From Vulcanococcus sp. Clear-D1 (GTDB lineage Bacteria; Cyanobacteriota; Cyanobacteriia; PCC-6307; Cyanobiaceae), in NCBI RefSeq assembly GCF_014654725.1, contig NZ_JACVZV010000036.1, forward strand, positions 117,651-181,650: 64,000 nt of DNA, in the 5' to 3' direction. Shown piece by piece: positions 19,291 to 28,805 of this stretch; within the stretch, counting starts at the first letter, position 1, and each line of letters opens with the position of its first letter. Under the pieces are notes generated by a model. It saw only the letters and a program-made list of their open reading frames with translations, had not been told where the DNA came from and searched no databases. The translations under genes and the position numbers were made by a program.

Positions 19291-20334
19291 TCAAGGGGAG
19301 GGTTGTGCGCTCGCGCCCACCCACAGACGCACAAAGTGATAGCCCAGCGACAGCACCACCGGCCCGAGGAACAGGCCTGCCAGCCCGGCCTTGAGCGTGC
19401 CGCCCAACACGCCCACCAGGATCACCAGCATCGGCACCGGCAGCCCACGGGCCATCAGCAGCGGTTTGAGCAGGTGCTCCAGCAGGGTGGCGGCCAGCAG
19501 CCAGAGGGTGAGCAGTAAGGCCATCAGGGGCGGCAGATGGCTCCAGGCCATCACCAGCGCCACCACCACCACCGGCAGCGGCCCGATCTGCATCAGGCAA
19601 AGGATCAGAGCCAGCAGGGTGAGCAGCCCCGACCAGGGCACATCGGCGGCGATCAGCCCTAGGCCGATCAACAGGGATTGCAGGAAGGCCACGCCCACCA
19701 CCCCCCGCGACACGTTGCGCACGGTGGTGGCGGTGATCAGCTGCACCGTTTCGGCATGCTCCGGCGACAACCGATGCAGCAGGCGCCGCAGCCGCAGCAG
19801 CAAAGCATCGGAGTACACCAACATCACAGCCGCCAACAACAGGCTCACGAGCAGCCTGAGGAACCCCAGTCCCTTGGCCAGGGTGGTCTCGAGCAGCCGT
19901 GTCATCAAGGCGGTGAGCGTGTCGGAGTGGCTGCGCAGCAGGCCATGCAGATCGCTGATCAAGCCGTGCCAGAGCGGCTTGATCGCTGGGCCCAGCACAG
20001 GGATGCCCAGCAGAAGCGGCGGCGGTTGGGGCAAGACCTGTTTGCCATGGCGCACCAGCTCCACCAGCTCACTCACGTTGCTCAGCAGTGCCGCCGCCAG
20101 GGCGCCCACCGGGCCGAGCAGCACGAGCAGCCCCACCAGCATGATCAGCCCTGCCGACCACCAGCGCCCTAACCGCAGGTGTTGCTGCAGCCACAACTGC
20201 AGCGGTTTGAGAATCACCGCCAGCAGTCCGGCCCAGAGCATGATCTCGGCGAAGGGCTGCAGGATCAGGGCGCAGGCCAGGCCCAGCCCAACCAGCAGCA
20301 GCAGCCGGATCAGGGCATCGAGATTGAACACCAT
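19291..20334 (-). CDS. AI-2E family transporter (UPF0118-type permease)
   Basis: About 347 aa, 7-8 TM; MLWAGLLAVILKPL, LGPVVLSLGYHFV; start ATG at 20334, 1 bp after the upstream rSAM stop. Confidence 0.85.
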   Translation of the reverse strand: MVFNLDALIRLLLLVGLGLACALILQPFAEIMLWAGLLAVILKPLQLWLQQHLRLGRWWSAGLIMLVGLLVLLGPVGALAAALLSNVSELVELVRHGKQVLPQPPPLLLGIPVLGPAIKPLWHGLISDLHGLLRSHSDTLTALMTRLLETTLAKGLGFLRLLVSLLLAAVMLVYSDALLLRLRRLLHRLSPEHAETVQLITATTVRNVSRGVVGVAFLQSLLIGLGLIAADVPWSGLLTLLALILCLMQIGPLPVVVVALVMAWSHLPPLMALLLTLWLLAATLLEHLLKPLLMARGLPVPMLVILVGVLGGTLKAGLAGLFLGPVVLSLGYHFVRLWVGASAQPSP

Positions 20335-20335
20335 C

Positions 20336-21529
20336 TCAGTTGGCGGCTGGTGGAGCGGCCTCGAAGCGATCCAGCAGCACCTGCACCGGGATCTGTGTGC
20401 GGAAGCGGCAGGCGCTGGTTTCGCTGCAATCGAGGGTGCCGTGTTCCCAGAACTTGTTGCTGCCCATGCCACCGCCGCAGAGGCCGTAGTAATCGCAAGT
20501 GCTCTGGCAGCGCGCCATGCCGGAGCTCACATCGCTCCACAGTTGTTGAAAGCGGGGGCTGCGTGCCGCCTCCAGCAGGCTGGTGGTGCGGATGTTGCCC
20601 AGGTTGAAGCTGCCGTAGCGCTCGCTGCTCACCGACAGCAGCTCGGGATCGAAGGTGGAAAAGTTGCCCTGCCAATCCACGCTGAAGATGGAATAGGGCC
20701 GGTTGAGTTCGTTCTGGTTGAGGCGCCGGTTGCGCTGGATCAGATCGATCACCTGCTGGAACTCCCGCAGCACCAGCGGGTGGCCATCGGCCTCGCTCAG
20801 CTGCCAGAAGCGCGTGAGGAATTGGCGGTAGCGCTCTTCCTGCTCACGCCCCTGCATCGAGGAGCTGGTGTGCACCCCCTCCTGCTCCTCCACGTTGAAG
20901 CCCACTGAGCTGATGCCGTTGTCGCGGAAGAAGCGATACATCGCCTCGGGCTGCTCCATCGCGGCGGCCGTGACCACGGCAATCACGTGGCAGGGGATGC
21001 CGTGGCGTTTGAGCGCTTCGATCCCCCGCATCGTGAGGTGATGAGAGGCGTTGCCGTTGCGAAAGCGGCGATGGGCGTCGTGGATGGCGGCCGGTCCATC
21101 CACGCTCACGCCCACCACGATGCCGTTGCGCTGGAAGCAGTCGCACCAGGCGTCGTTGATCAGCGTGCCGTTGGTTTGCACGTGCTGCTCGATCACCACG
21201 GCACCGCCGGTGAACTCCTGCACGCAGCGCTCGATGATCGCCGTGGCCTCGTCGTAGTAGCTGCAGGGGAGCGTGAGCGGCTCACCGGCGTGCCACACCA
21301 GCGAAAGCTGGGGACCGCAGAACGGGCTCTCGAGGATCCGCTGCAACAGCAGGGGAAGGAGCTCGAGATCGAACACCCGCCGCTTCTGGCGATCCGGCAG
21401 GTAGCAGTAGTCGCAGTCGAGATTGCAGAGCGAGGTGGATTGCACCACCACCAGGCCAATGGGGCCGAACCGGCTCAGCTCGAGATCGGCAAGAGCGGCG
21501 CCGGCCTGGGAAATCTCGCCGCTGATCAC
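20336..21529 (-). CDS. grrM: Cyclophane-forming radical SAM/SPASM peptide maturase, GrrM/OscB-like
   Basis: 397 aa; CNLDCDYCYLPD (CxxxCxxC), C-terminal SPASM Cys cluster CQSTCDYYGLCGGGMGSNKFWEHGTLDCSETSACR; GTG start overlaps the precursor stop (GTGA). Confidence 0.92.
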   Translation of the reverse strand: MISGEISQAGAALADLELSRFGPIGLVVVQSTSLCNLDCDYCYLPDRQKRRVFDLELLPLLLQRILESPFCGPQLSLVWHAGEPLTLPCSYYDEATAIIERCVQEFTGGAVVIEQHVQTNGTLINDAWCDCFQRNGIVVGVSVDGPAAIHDAHRRFRNGNASHHLTMRGIEALKRHGIPCHVIAVVTAAAMEQPEAMYRFFRDNGISSVGFNVEEQEGVHTSSSMQGREQEERYRQFLTRFWQLSEADGHPLVLREFQQVIDLIQRNRRLNQNELNRPYSIFSVDWQGNFSTFDPELLSVSSERYGSFNLGNIRTTSLLEAARSPRFQQLWSDVSSGMARCQSTCDYYGLCGGGMGSNKFWEHGTLDCSETSACRFRTQIPVQVLLDRFEAAPPAAN

Positions 21530-21897
21530 CAGTTGATGAAGCTGCCGGGCAGCACGTTGCCCCAGCCACCATTACCCCAGCCGCCGTTGGGCCAGCCCAG
21601 GTTCACGTCAACGCCACCGCCGTAGTAACGGCCGCCGTTGCCCCAGCCGCCACCGTTGCGCCAACCGCCGCCATTGCCCCAGGCGCGGCCACCACCATTG
21701 CCCCAGTAGCGGGCCAGAAGCTCACCGTTGCCAGCGCTCAGCTGGGGTTGCCAGGCGCCATCGCGCAGGGCCTGGATGCGGCTTTCGAGCGGATTGCTCA
21801 GATCAGGCGCCTGATACACAGCTGCCTGAGCTGTTTCGGTGAACACGGCGGCAGCAGCGGTGAGGGTGAGCAGCTGCAGAAGGGAACGGGGTGCCAT
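21526..21897 (-). CDS. grrA: Gly-rich-repeat RiPP precursor, GrrA-like
   Basis: 123 aa; signal-like leader then YWGNGGGRAWGNGGGWRNGGGWGNGGRYYGGGVDVNLGWPNGGWGNGGWGNVLPGSFINW; directly upstream of the rSAM/SPASM gene. Confidence 0.9.
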   Translation of the reverse strand: MAPRSLLQLLTLTAAAAVFTETAQAAVYQAPDLSNPLESRIQALRDGAWQPQLSAGNGELLARYWGNGGGRAWGNGGGWRNGGGWGNGGRYYGGGVDVNLGWPNGGWGNGGWGNVLPGSFINW

Positions 21898-21937
21898 GGC
21901 AGTGGTGGGTGCAGTGAATTTCAGACGTGCTGGAGGC

Positions 21938-22819
21938 TCAGGACAGGTTCAGCAGCGCGGCCGTGAGCAGCACGTTGGTGAAGTAGGCCTTGATCACGTC
22001 TTGACTCAGATTCACGGTGCTGCCGGGGCCCACCCACTGGTTGATGCGCTGCAGAGCTGAGGGATCGTCGTTGATGTAGGCCTGCATCAGCTTGGCGATG
22101 GCCAGGTTGCTGAGGTTGAGCAGGCCGGAGTTGTTCTCGGGCACCACACAGCCCACGGCCGAGCGGTTGTAAGGCACCGAGGGGGTCACGTTGCCGGAGG
22201 GATCCACGGCGGCGCGGTTGGCGAGCAGCCAGAGGCTGTCGCCGGCGAGGAACTGAATCTCGCCATTCTTGAGCGCTTGCAGGGCTGCGGCGGGGTTTTC
22301 AAACAGCGCCAGCTCACCGCCGGTCACGGTCTTTTCGATGGCGTGGGCCGAGAGGCTGTTCTTCACCGCCCCGATGGTTTTGCCCTGCAGAGCGGTGGGG
22401 GTGCCGTCGTTGCCGGGAGGGGTGATCAGGCGGGTGCCGGTGAGGGCGAAGGGCAGCGAGTAGTCGACAAACATCGAGCGGCCCCAGCTGAAGCCGGCGC
22501 CGCAGGAGAGGTCCACAGCTCCGCTGGCGATGGCGGCCAGCCCTTCATTGATCGAATTCACCGGTTGCGGCACCAGCTGCACGGGCTTGCCGATGTACTC
22601 GCTCACTTCTTTCTGGATCTCCTTGGCGAACTCCATGCCAAGGCCCACATAGCCATTGCCCTGCTGCGTGGTGTAGGGAAGGTCGCCGTTGAGCACCACG
22701 GTGTTCAACCTTCCGGTGCGGCTCACCCGCTCGAGCACGGTTTCGGCTTGGGCCGGTTGCAGCACCCCCAGCGTGAGGCTGAGCAGAGCTCCGGTGAGTG
22801 CGGTCAGTCGAACAGCCAT
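21938..22819 (-). CDS. grrP: Extracellular substrate-binding-like orphan protein, GrrP-like
   Basis: 293 aa; signal peptide MAVRLTALTGALLSLTLGVLQPAQA, SBP type-3 fold sequence; position in grr locus. Confidence 0.85.
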   Translation of the reverse strand: MAVRLTALTGALLSLTLGVLQPAQAETVLERVSRTGRLNTVVLNGDLPYTTQQGNGYVGLGMEFAKEIQKEVSEYIGKPVQLVPQPVNSINEGLAAIASGAVDLSCGAGFSWGRSMFVDYSLPFALTGTRLITPPGNDGTPTALQGKTIGAVKNSLSAHAIEKTVTGGELALFENPAAALQALKNGEIQFLAGDSLWLLANRAAVDPSGNVTPSVPYNRSAVGCVVPENNSGLLNLSNLAIAKLMQAYINDDPSALQRINQWVGPGSTVNLSQDVIKAYFTNVLLTAALLNLS

Positions 22820-22905
22820 CGCGTGGGGCGCAGACTCAGACAGTTGGCCGGAGAGTAAGGCAGTTTCGGCTCCTCTGCAGAACGCCGGGCGCCCACAATG
22901 GCGGG

Positions 22906-24159
22906 ATGATTGAGGTGATCGGCACCGACGCCGGCGCACCGGCCAGCCTGCCGCCGGCACATCAGCAGCTGCTGCGCCAGGCAGCGTTGGTGGCTGCCCC
23001 CCGCCGGCTGCACGCTGCCCTGCAGAGCTGGGCTGGCGTGGGCGGACCTGCGCTGATTGCCAGCGATCAGCCTGAGCCGCTGCTGGAGCAGCTGCGCTGC
23101 CTCGATGCCCAGCAACTGGTGGTGGTGCTGGCCAGTGGCGATCCGCTCTGGTTTGGGATCGGGCGGTTGCTGCTGGAGGGGCTGCCGGCGGCGCAGCTGC
23201 GTTTTCACCCGGCCCCCAGCTCACTCCAGCTGGCCTTCGCGCGAATCGGTCGCCCCTGGCAGGACGCCAGCTGGCTCAGCCTGCACGGCCGTGATCCGGA
23301 ACCGCTGACGGCGCGGCTGCAGCAGCGGCCAGCGGCCTTGGCGGTGCTCACCGATCCAACCCGTGGTGGGGCCGAAACGGTGCGGCGTTGTCTGCGGGCC
23401 GCGGGGCTCGAGCAGGCCTACAGCTTCTGGCTGTGTGAGCGCCTTGGCCACAGCGCCGAGCGTGTGCAGCGCCTGGCGCCCGAAGATCTCATCCCGGTCG
23501 ATCTCGATCCGCTGCATCTGGTGGTGCTGGTGGCCGAGCCGCCGGAGCTGCCGGCTCATCTGCCGCTGTTTGGTTTGCCGGATGGGTTGTTTCTCCAGCA
23601 CCCGGATCGCCCCGGGTTGATGACCAAGCGCGAGGTGCGCATTCAGTTGCTGGCCGATCTCGATCTGCCCCAGGAGGGTGTGCTGTGGGATATCGGTGCC
23701 GGTGTGGGCTCGGTGGGGCTTGAGGCGTTGCGGCTACGGCCGGCCCTGCAGCTCTGGGCGCTTGAGCAGCGCGGCGGGTCGGCGGCCTTGATTGAGGCCA
23801 ACGCGCAGCGGCTGGGCGTGAAGCCCGCCCGGGTGCTGGAGGGCCGCGCCCCCGAAGCCCTGGTTGAGCTGCCCGATCCTGATCGTGTGTTGATCGGTGG
23901 CGGTGGCCGCGATCGCCGTGCCCTGCTGGAAGCCGTGCTGGAGCGGCTGCGCCCAGGCGGTGTGGTGGTGATTCCGCTGGCCACCGTGGAAGCACTGGCC
24001 GAGCTGCGGCCGCCGCTGGAGCAGGCAGGCCTCACGGTGGCGGTGGCTCAGCATCAGGCCTGGCGCGGGGCTCCGCTGGCGGATGGCACGCGCCTGGCGC
24101 CGCTCAATCCCGTGCTGGTGCTACGGGGCGAGCGGCCGGCGGCAGCGATGACGGCCTGA
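22906..24159 (+). CDS. cobL: Precorrin-6Y C5,15-methyltransferase (CbiE-CbiT fusion)
   Basis: N-terminal CbiE (VVVLASGDPLWFGIGRLLLE) and C-terminal CbiT (GVLWDIGAGVGSVGLEALR). Confidence 0.93.
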   Translation: MIEVIGTDAGAPASLPPAHQQLLRQAALVAAPRRLHAALQSWAGVGGPALIASDQPEPLLEQLRCLDAQQLVVVLASGDPLWFGIGRLLLEGLPAAQLRFHPAPSSLQLAFARIGRPWQDASWLSLHGRDPEPLTARLQQRPAALAVLTDPTRGGAETVRRCLRAAGLEQAYSFWLCERLGHSAERVQRLAPEDLIPVDLDPLHLVVLVAEPPELPAHLPLFGLPDGLFLQHPDRPGLMTKREVRIQLLADLDLPQEGVLWDIGAGVGSVGLEALRLRPALQLWALEQRGGSAALIEANAQRLGVKPARVLEGRAPEALVELPDPDRVLIGGGGRDRRALLEAVLERLRPGGVVVIPLATVEALAELRPPLEQAGLTVAVAQHQAWRGAPLADGTRLAPLNPVLVLRGERPAAAMTA

Positions 24160-24616
24160 GCGGGCGGATCACGGCTTCACTTCCCACCACGATGCCGAGG
24201 CGGCGCGCTTCACCGGCAGCCAGCTCCACCACGCCATCGCCCGGTTCATTCGGGCCATAGCTGCGGCAGGGCAGCCGCGGGCACGGGGTGGCGGCTTCCT
24301 CAATGGCGATCACGCGGTTGTCGTTGATGAACACCATGTCGAGCGGTTCGGGAGTGCGGTGCATCCAGAAGCGCAGCAGCGCATCTTCAAAGGGAAACCA
24401 CATCCCCCGCAGAGGCGGCAGCGGGCCTCGCAGCTGCAGACCCATGGCCTGCTCCTGCGGTTCATCGGCGACCTCCAGCTGAATGCACTGTTGGCTTGGC
24501 AGGCACCATTCCGCTTCTACAGGCAGCACCTGGGGGGGCTCCTTGGCCTGCAGTGCGCAGGGGGCCAGCGTCAGCCCAAGGCTCAGCAGGGAGCGGTGGA
24601 GGTGGCGCATCCTCAT
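24104..24616 (-). CDS. DUF192 domain protein
   Basis: EVADEPQEQAMGLQLRGPLPPLRGMWFPFEDALLRFWMHRTPEPLDMVFINDNRVI. Confidence 0.88.
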   Translation of the reverse strand: MRMRHLHRSLLSLGLTLAPCALQAKEPPQVLPVEAEWCLPSQQCIQLEVADEPQEQAMGLQLRGPLPPLRGMWFPFEDALLRFWMHRTPEPLDMVFINDNRVIAIEEAATPCPRLPCRSYGPNEPGDGVVELAAGEARRLGIVVGSEAVIRPLRPSSLPPAARPVAPARD

Positions 24617-24652
24617 CAGTTTTGGCTCATCAGAGTGAGTAGCAGCCGGGGC

Positions 24653-25306
24653 TCAGCGGGGCGGCGGGCCATCGCTCAGGCAATAGCCCTGACCGCGCAC
24701 CGTATGGATCAGCCGCTTTTCCCCTTGCTCCTCGAGCTTCTGGCGCAGGTAGCGCACATACACCTCGATCACATTGCTGGCGGCGCCGCGCTGGTCGTGC
24801 CAGACCTGGCGCAGGATCTGATCGCGGCTGAGCACTTGGCCGCTGTGCTCCATCAGCAGCAGCAATAAGGCGTATTCCCGGGCGGTGAGCGGCACGATCC
24901 GCTGGCCGCGGCGCACCTCATGGCGGCTGGGAATCAGGCTCAGATCGCCCAGGCTGAGGCGATCTTCCGGCGGGCGCCCCTTCTCCAGGAGCTTGCGGTG
25001 CAGGCGCAGGCGCATCAACAGATCGCTGGCTCCTGCTGACGACAACCAGAAATCGGTTGCACCGGAGCGCAGCAGACGCGAGCGGGCAGCCACGCTGTCG
25101 GAGCCGATGTCGAGCAGCAACGGCACGGCTCCGATTCGCTGCTTCAGCTCCGGCAACTGATCGGCAAGCTCGGCGCCGAGCACGGCCAGATCACAGCCGG
25201 CTGCGATCCCCGCTTCACCGATGGAGCAGGTGTAGCCGGAGGCTTCCAGTCGAGGCGCCAGGGCTACGGCCTCCTGGCCGAGCAGCAGCAGGCTGGCCCC
25301 GCTCAT
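24653..25306 (-). CDS. Atypical OmpR/PhoB-type response regulator with degenerate receiver
   Basis: C-terminal winged helix ([56 protein letters not shown]); receiver lacks the phospho-acceptor Asp ([10 protein letters not shown]). Confidence 0.85.
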   Translation of the reverse strand: MSGASLLLLGQEAVALAPRLEASGYTCSIGEAGIAAGCDLAVLGAELADQLPELKQRIGAVPLLLDIGSDSVAARSRLLRSGATDFWLSSAGASDLLMRLRLHRKLLEKGRPPEDRLSLGDLSLIPSRHEVRRGQRIVPLTAREYALLLLLMEHSGQVLSRDQILRQVWHDQRGAASNVIEVYVRYLRQKLEEQGEKRLIHTVRGQGYCLSDGPPPR

Positions 25307-26214
25307 GAAGGGGCGCCGGGTTTGGCCACATGGGGCAGGCCCCATCCCAGCTTGTTGCGCAGCACCTGGAAAAACTCGTGATCGGCTAGACGCACGAAGC
25401 GCACCGGGTGTTCGCTGCGGCGGATCAGCACCCGATCCTCCGGCCACACGTAGCAACCAGCGCTGCCATCCACCACCATCATCAGCCGCTCGGGCGTGGC
25501 GGGAAACACCGTGACCGGCTCCTGATCGCTAAACACCAGCGCCCGTGACGCGAGCGAGTGGGGTGCGATCGGGGTGAGTTGCAGAACAGGGCAATCGGGG
25601 GTGATCACCGGGCCGCCGGCACTGAGGGCATAGGCGGTGGAGCCGGTGGGAGTGGAGAGGATCACCCCATCGGCGGCGATATCCACCGGCGCATGGCGGC
25701 CCACGGCGATCTCGAAATGGCACATCGAGGTGAGCGGCTCGCGGTGCAGGGCCATCTCGTTGAGGCACAGCACCTCCCAACGGCGCTGCTCGCCCCGCAT
25801 CACGCTCACTACCAGGGTGGTGCGCTCCTCCACGGTCCATTCACCGGCGATCACCTGCTCGAGGGCCTGCTCGAGTTCGGGCAGATAGGTTTCGGCCAGA
25901 AAACCCAGATGACCGGTGTTGATCGTGAGGATCGGCACATCAATTGGTGCCGTCATCCGCGCGGCCGACAGCACCGTGCCATCGCCCCCCAGCACCATGG
26001 CCATCGCCATGGACGCCTCAAAGGTGGGCGGCACGCAGGCCGCATGCCCCTTGGCGCGCAGGTGCTGATCCGGGTTGGCAAAGCCCACCATGCCGGCGGA
26101 GCTGCTGGCCCGCAGCACCTCGTAACCCGCTCCGCGCAGGCGCGTTTCGATGGCGTCGGCGGTGGCCAGGGCCAGGTCCTTGCCGTCGTTAACGATGAGG
26201 CCGACGCAGGGCAC
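25303..26214 (-). CDS. nadK: NAD kinase
   Basis: 303 aa; [39 protein letters not shown]. Confidence 0.96.
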   Translation of the reverse strand: MPCVGLIVNDGKDLALATADAIETRLRGAGYEVLRASSSAGMVGFANPDQHLRAKGHAACVPPTFEASMAMAMVLGGDGTVLSAARMTAPIDVPILTINTGHLGFLAETYLPELEQALEQVIAGEWTVEERTTLVVSVMRGEQRRWEVLCLNEMALHREPLTSMCHFEIAVGRHAPVDIAADGVILSTPTGSTAYALSAGGPVITPDCPVLQLTPIAPHSLASRALVFSDQEPVTVFPATPERLMMVVDGSAGCYVWPEDRVLIRRSEHPVRFVRLADHEFFQVLRNKLGWGLPHVAKPGAPS

Positions 26215-26292
26215 TGACAGGGGACAAGAGCAGACGATCAGACGATTTTATGGGTGCCTTACGGATCTGCTGATCACGAGCCGACCTGCGCT

Positions 26293-27321
26293 TCAGAACT
26301 GCTCCAGGAAGCGCAGGTCGGAGGTGAACAAGCGGCGGATGTCGTCGATCCCGTGGCGCACCATGCAAAAGCGTTCCACACCCAGGCCGGCGGCGAAGCC
26401 GCTGTAGCGCTCTGGGTCAATGCCGAGGCCCTCAAGCACCGCCGGATCCACCATCCCGCAGCCCATCACCTCCAGCCAGCGGCCACGCCACTGCACATCC
26501 ACCTCAGCGGAGGGTTCGGTGAAGGGGAAGTAGCTGGCGCGAAAGCGCACCGGCAGATCGCCGAAGAAGCGCTGCAGGAAGGTGGTGACGGTGCCGCGCA
26601 GGTGGCTGAAATCCAGCCCCTCATCGATGGCGAGCACCTCCACTTGGTGGAACACCGGGGAGTGGGTGGCATCCACGGCATCGCGGCGATACACGCGGCC
26701 TGGAGCCACGATCCGCACCGGTGGCGGGTTCTTCTCCAGGTGCCGGATCTGCACTGGGGAGGTGTGGGTGCGCAGCAGCTCGTGCTCGCTCAGATAAAAG
26801 GTGTCCTGCATGTCCCGCGCTGGATGGTGCGGCGGGATGTTCAGGGCGGTGAAGTTGTAGTGGTCGGTTTCGATCTCCGGGCCTTCTTCCACCCGGTATC
26901 CGAGACCGGCCAAGATGTCCACGATCTCTTCGATCGTGCTGATCAGGGGGTGACGGTGGCCGGCCGGGGTGTATGTGGCCGGCATGGTCACATCGAGGGT
27001 TTCGCTGGCGATGCGCTCGGCCATGGCCGCCGCTTTCACGGCGCTGAGCCGCTCGCCCAGCAAACCCTGCACCTGTTCCTTGAGCACGTTGGCCCGCTGG
27101 CCCACCAGCGGGCGCTCATCGCCGGGCAATTTGCCCATGGCGCCGAGCACGGCCGAGAGCTTGCCCTTCTTGCCCAGCAGCCCCACCCGCAGGTCTTCGA
27201 GCTCGCTGGCCGAGCCGGCGGCACCGATGGCCTTGGCGGCTTCAGCCTCCAGCTGATCGAGTTGATCGGTGAGCTGCTGCAGGCTGATGGTGGCGCTCAC
27301 GGCTGTGTTCCGGTAGCCCAT
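26293..27321 (-). CDS. pheS: Phenylalanyl-tRNA synthetase alpha subunit
   Basis: 342 aa; [35 protein letters not shown]-like region, [29 protein letters not shown]. Confidence 0.96.
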   Translation of the reverse strand: MGYRNTAVSATISLQQLTDQLDQLEAEAAKAIGAAGSASELEDLRVGLLGKKGKLSAVLGAMGKLPGDERPLVGQRANVLKEQVQGLLGERLSAVKAAAMAERIASETLDVTMPATYTPAGHRHPLISTIEEIVDILAGLGYRVEEGPEIETDHYNFTALNIPPHHPARDMQDTFYLSEHELLRTHTSPVQIRHLEKNPPPVRIVAPGRVYRRDAVDATHSPVFHQVEVLAIDEGLDFSHLRGTVTTFLQRFFGDLPVRFRASYFPFTEPSAEVDVQWRGRWLEVMGCGMVDPAVLEGLGIDPERYSGFAAGLGVERFCMVRHGIDDIRRLFTSDLRFLEQF

Positions 27322-27368
27322 GACTTTAAGAAGACGGCCTCTAGCCTCCAGGCAGCCACCCCAGCCCC

Positions 27369-28157
27369 TTGCGGATCCTGATCAGTAACGACGACGGCGT
27401 CTTCGCCGACGGCATCCGCGCCCTGGCCGCCGAAGCTGCAGCCCGCGGTCATCAGGTGACGGTGGTGTGCCCCGATCAGGAGCGCTCCGCCACTGGCCAT
27501 GGCCTCACCCTCCAGACCCCCCTGCGGGCCGAGCGGGCGGATGAACTGTTTGCTCCTGGCATCACGGCCTGGGCCTGCAGCGGCACCCCCAGCGACTGCG
27601 TGAAGCTGGCGCTGTTCGCTCTGCTGGAGGAATGGCCCGATCTGGTGCTCTCCGGCATCAACCACGGCCCCAACCTCGGCACCGACACGCTGTATTCCGG
27701 CACGGTGAGTGCCGCCATGGAGGGCACGATCGAGGGGTTGCCGGCCCTGGCGGTGAGCAGCGCCGATTTCCAATGGCGGCAGTTCGATCCCGCCGCACGC
27801 ATCGCCCTCGATGTGGCCGAACACACCATGGCGGCGGGATGGCCGGAAGGGGTGCTGCTCAATCTGAATGTGCCCCCCTTGGCCGCAGAAGCGATCGGCC
27901 CGCTGCGCTGGTGCCGCAAGGCCGTGCGCCGCTACACCGATCAGTTTGACAAGCGCGTTGATCCCCGCGGCCGCACCTACTACTGGCTGGCGGGTGAAGT
28001 GGCCAACGATCTGGAGGCTGAGGTAGCCGGCCCAGCCGATTGGCCGATTGATGTGGCCCATGTGGCCGCCGGCGGTGTTTCGCTCACGCCGCTGCAGCCG
28101 GAACTGTTCTGGCGGGGTGAGGCAGCGGCGCTGCCTCAGCTGCCGCTGGGCCTGTAG
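27369..28157 (+). CDS. surE: 5'/3'-nucleotidase SurE
   Basis: [63 protein letters not shown] start. Confidence 0.96.
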   Translation: MRILISNDDGVFADGIRALAAEAAARGHQVTVVCPDQERSATGHGLTLQTPLRAERADELFAPGITAWACSGTPSDCVKLALFALLEEWPDLVLSGINHGPNLGTDTLYSGTVSAAMEGTIEGLPALAVSSADFQWRQFDPAARIALDVAEHTMAAGWPEGVLLNLNVPPLAAEAIGPLRWCRKAVRRYTDQFDKRVDPRGRTYYWLAGEVANDLEAEVAGPADWPIDVAHVAAGGVSLTPLQPELFWRGEAAALPQLPLGL

Positions 28158-28714
28158 ATCCGCTGCAGCATCCAGATGCTGATCCAGAGGCCGATCACGT
28201 GGGCAAACAGCACCTGCGTGTTGCTCAACACCGACAGCATCTCGAGCGAGGTGATCGGGTAGTTCGTGATGCGCCCGCCGGGGGTGGTCATGGCTCCGCC
28301 GAAGGCGAAACCTGCCTGCATCGATGCCTGCACAAATAGGCTCCCGGCCAGGGATTGATACCCCACGGCGCCAAGGGAGAGGCCCACGAGATCGGCCAGC
28401 ACACTGCGTTTGATCAGCCGAGCGGTTTCACCCTTGCTCGGGTGCACCGGCCCATTGAGAGCCCTGCCGCAGCGCACGATCAGGCCGCTCTGCCAGATCG
28501 ACCAGAGCAGCACCACAAAGGCCAGGCTCGTGAGCGACAGGCCAGGCCCCAGGCCGAGGGCTTTATCGGCGCGGGCCGCAATCTGGCCACCGATGTTGTT
28601 GAACAACAGCACTCCCATCACCACCACCCCCAGCACCACCTGGGACCACAGCCGGATCCAGCCCATCCGCCGCAGAGCAGCGGAGATCAGTTGCAGGTCG
28701 AGGCGATCGGCCAT
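28136..28714 (-). CDS. DUF3611 family membrane protein
   Basis: 192 aa; four-TM topology, [16 protein letters not shown]...[25 protein letters not shown]. Confidence 0.8.
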   Translation of the reverse strand: MADRLDLQLISAALRRMGWIRLWSQVVLGVVVMGVLLFNNIGGQIAARADKALGLGPGLSLTSLAFVVLLWSIWQSGLIVRCGRALNGPVHPSKGETARLIKRSVLADLVGLSLGAVGYQSLAGSLFVQASMQAGFAFGGAMTTPGGRITNYPITSLEMLSVLSNTQVLFAHVIGLWISIWMLQRIYRPSGS

Positions 28715-28805
28715 GGGGAGGAGCGAGGGCGCCGGAGATGGCCCAAACCTGCCATGGGAGGATGCCCAGGGCGAGGGCCTGGATGCGCTTGTTGGTGAAC
28801 CGGCC

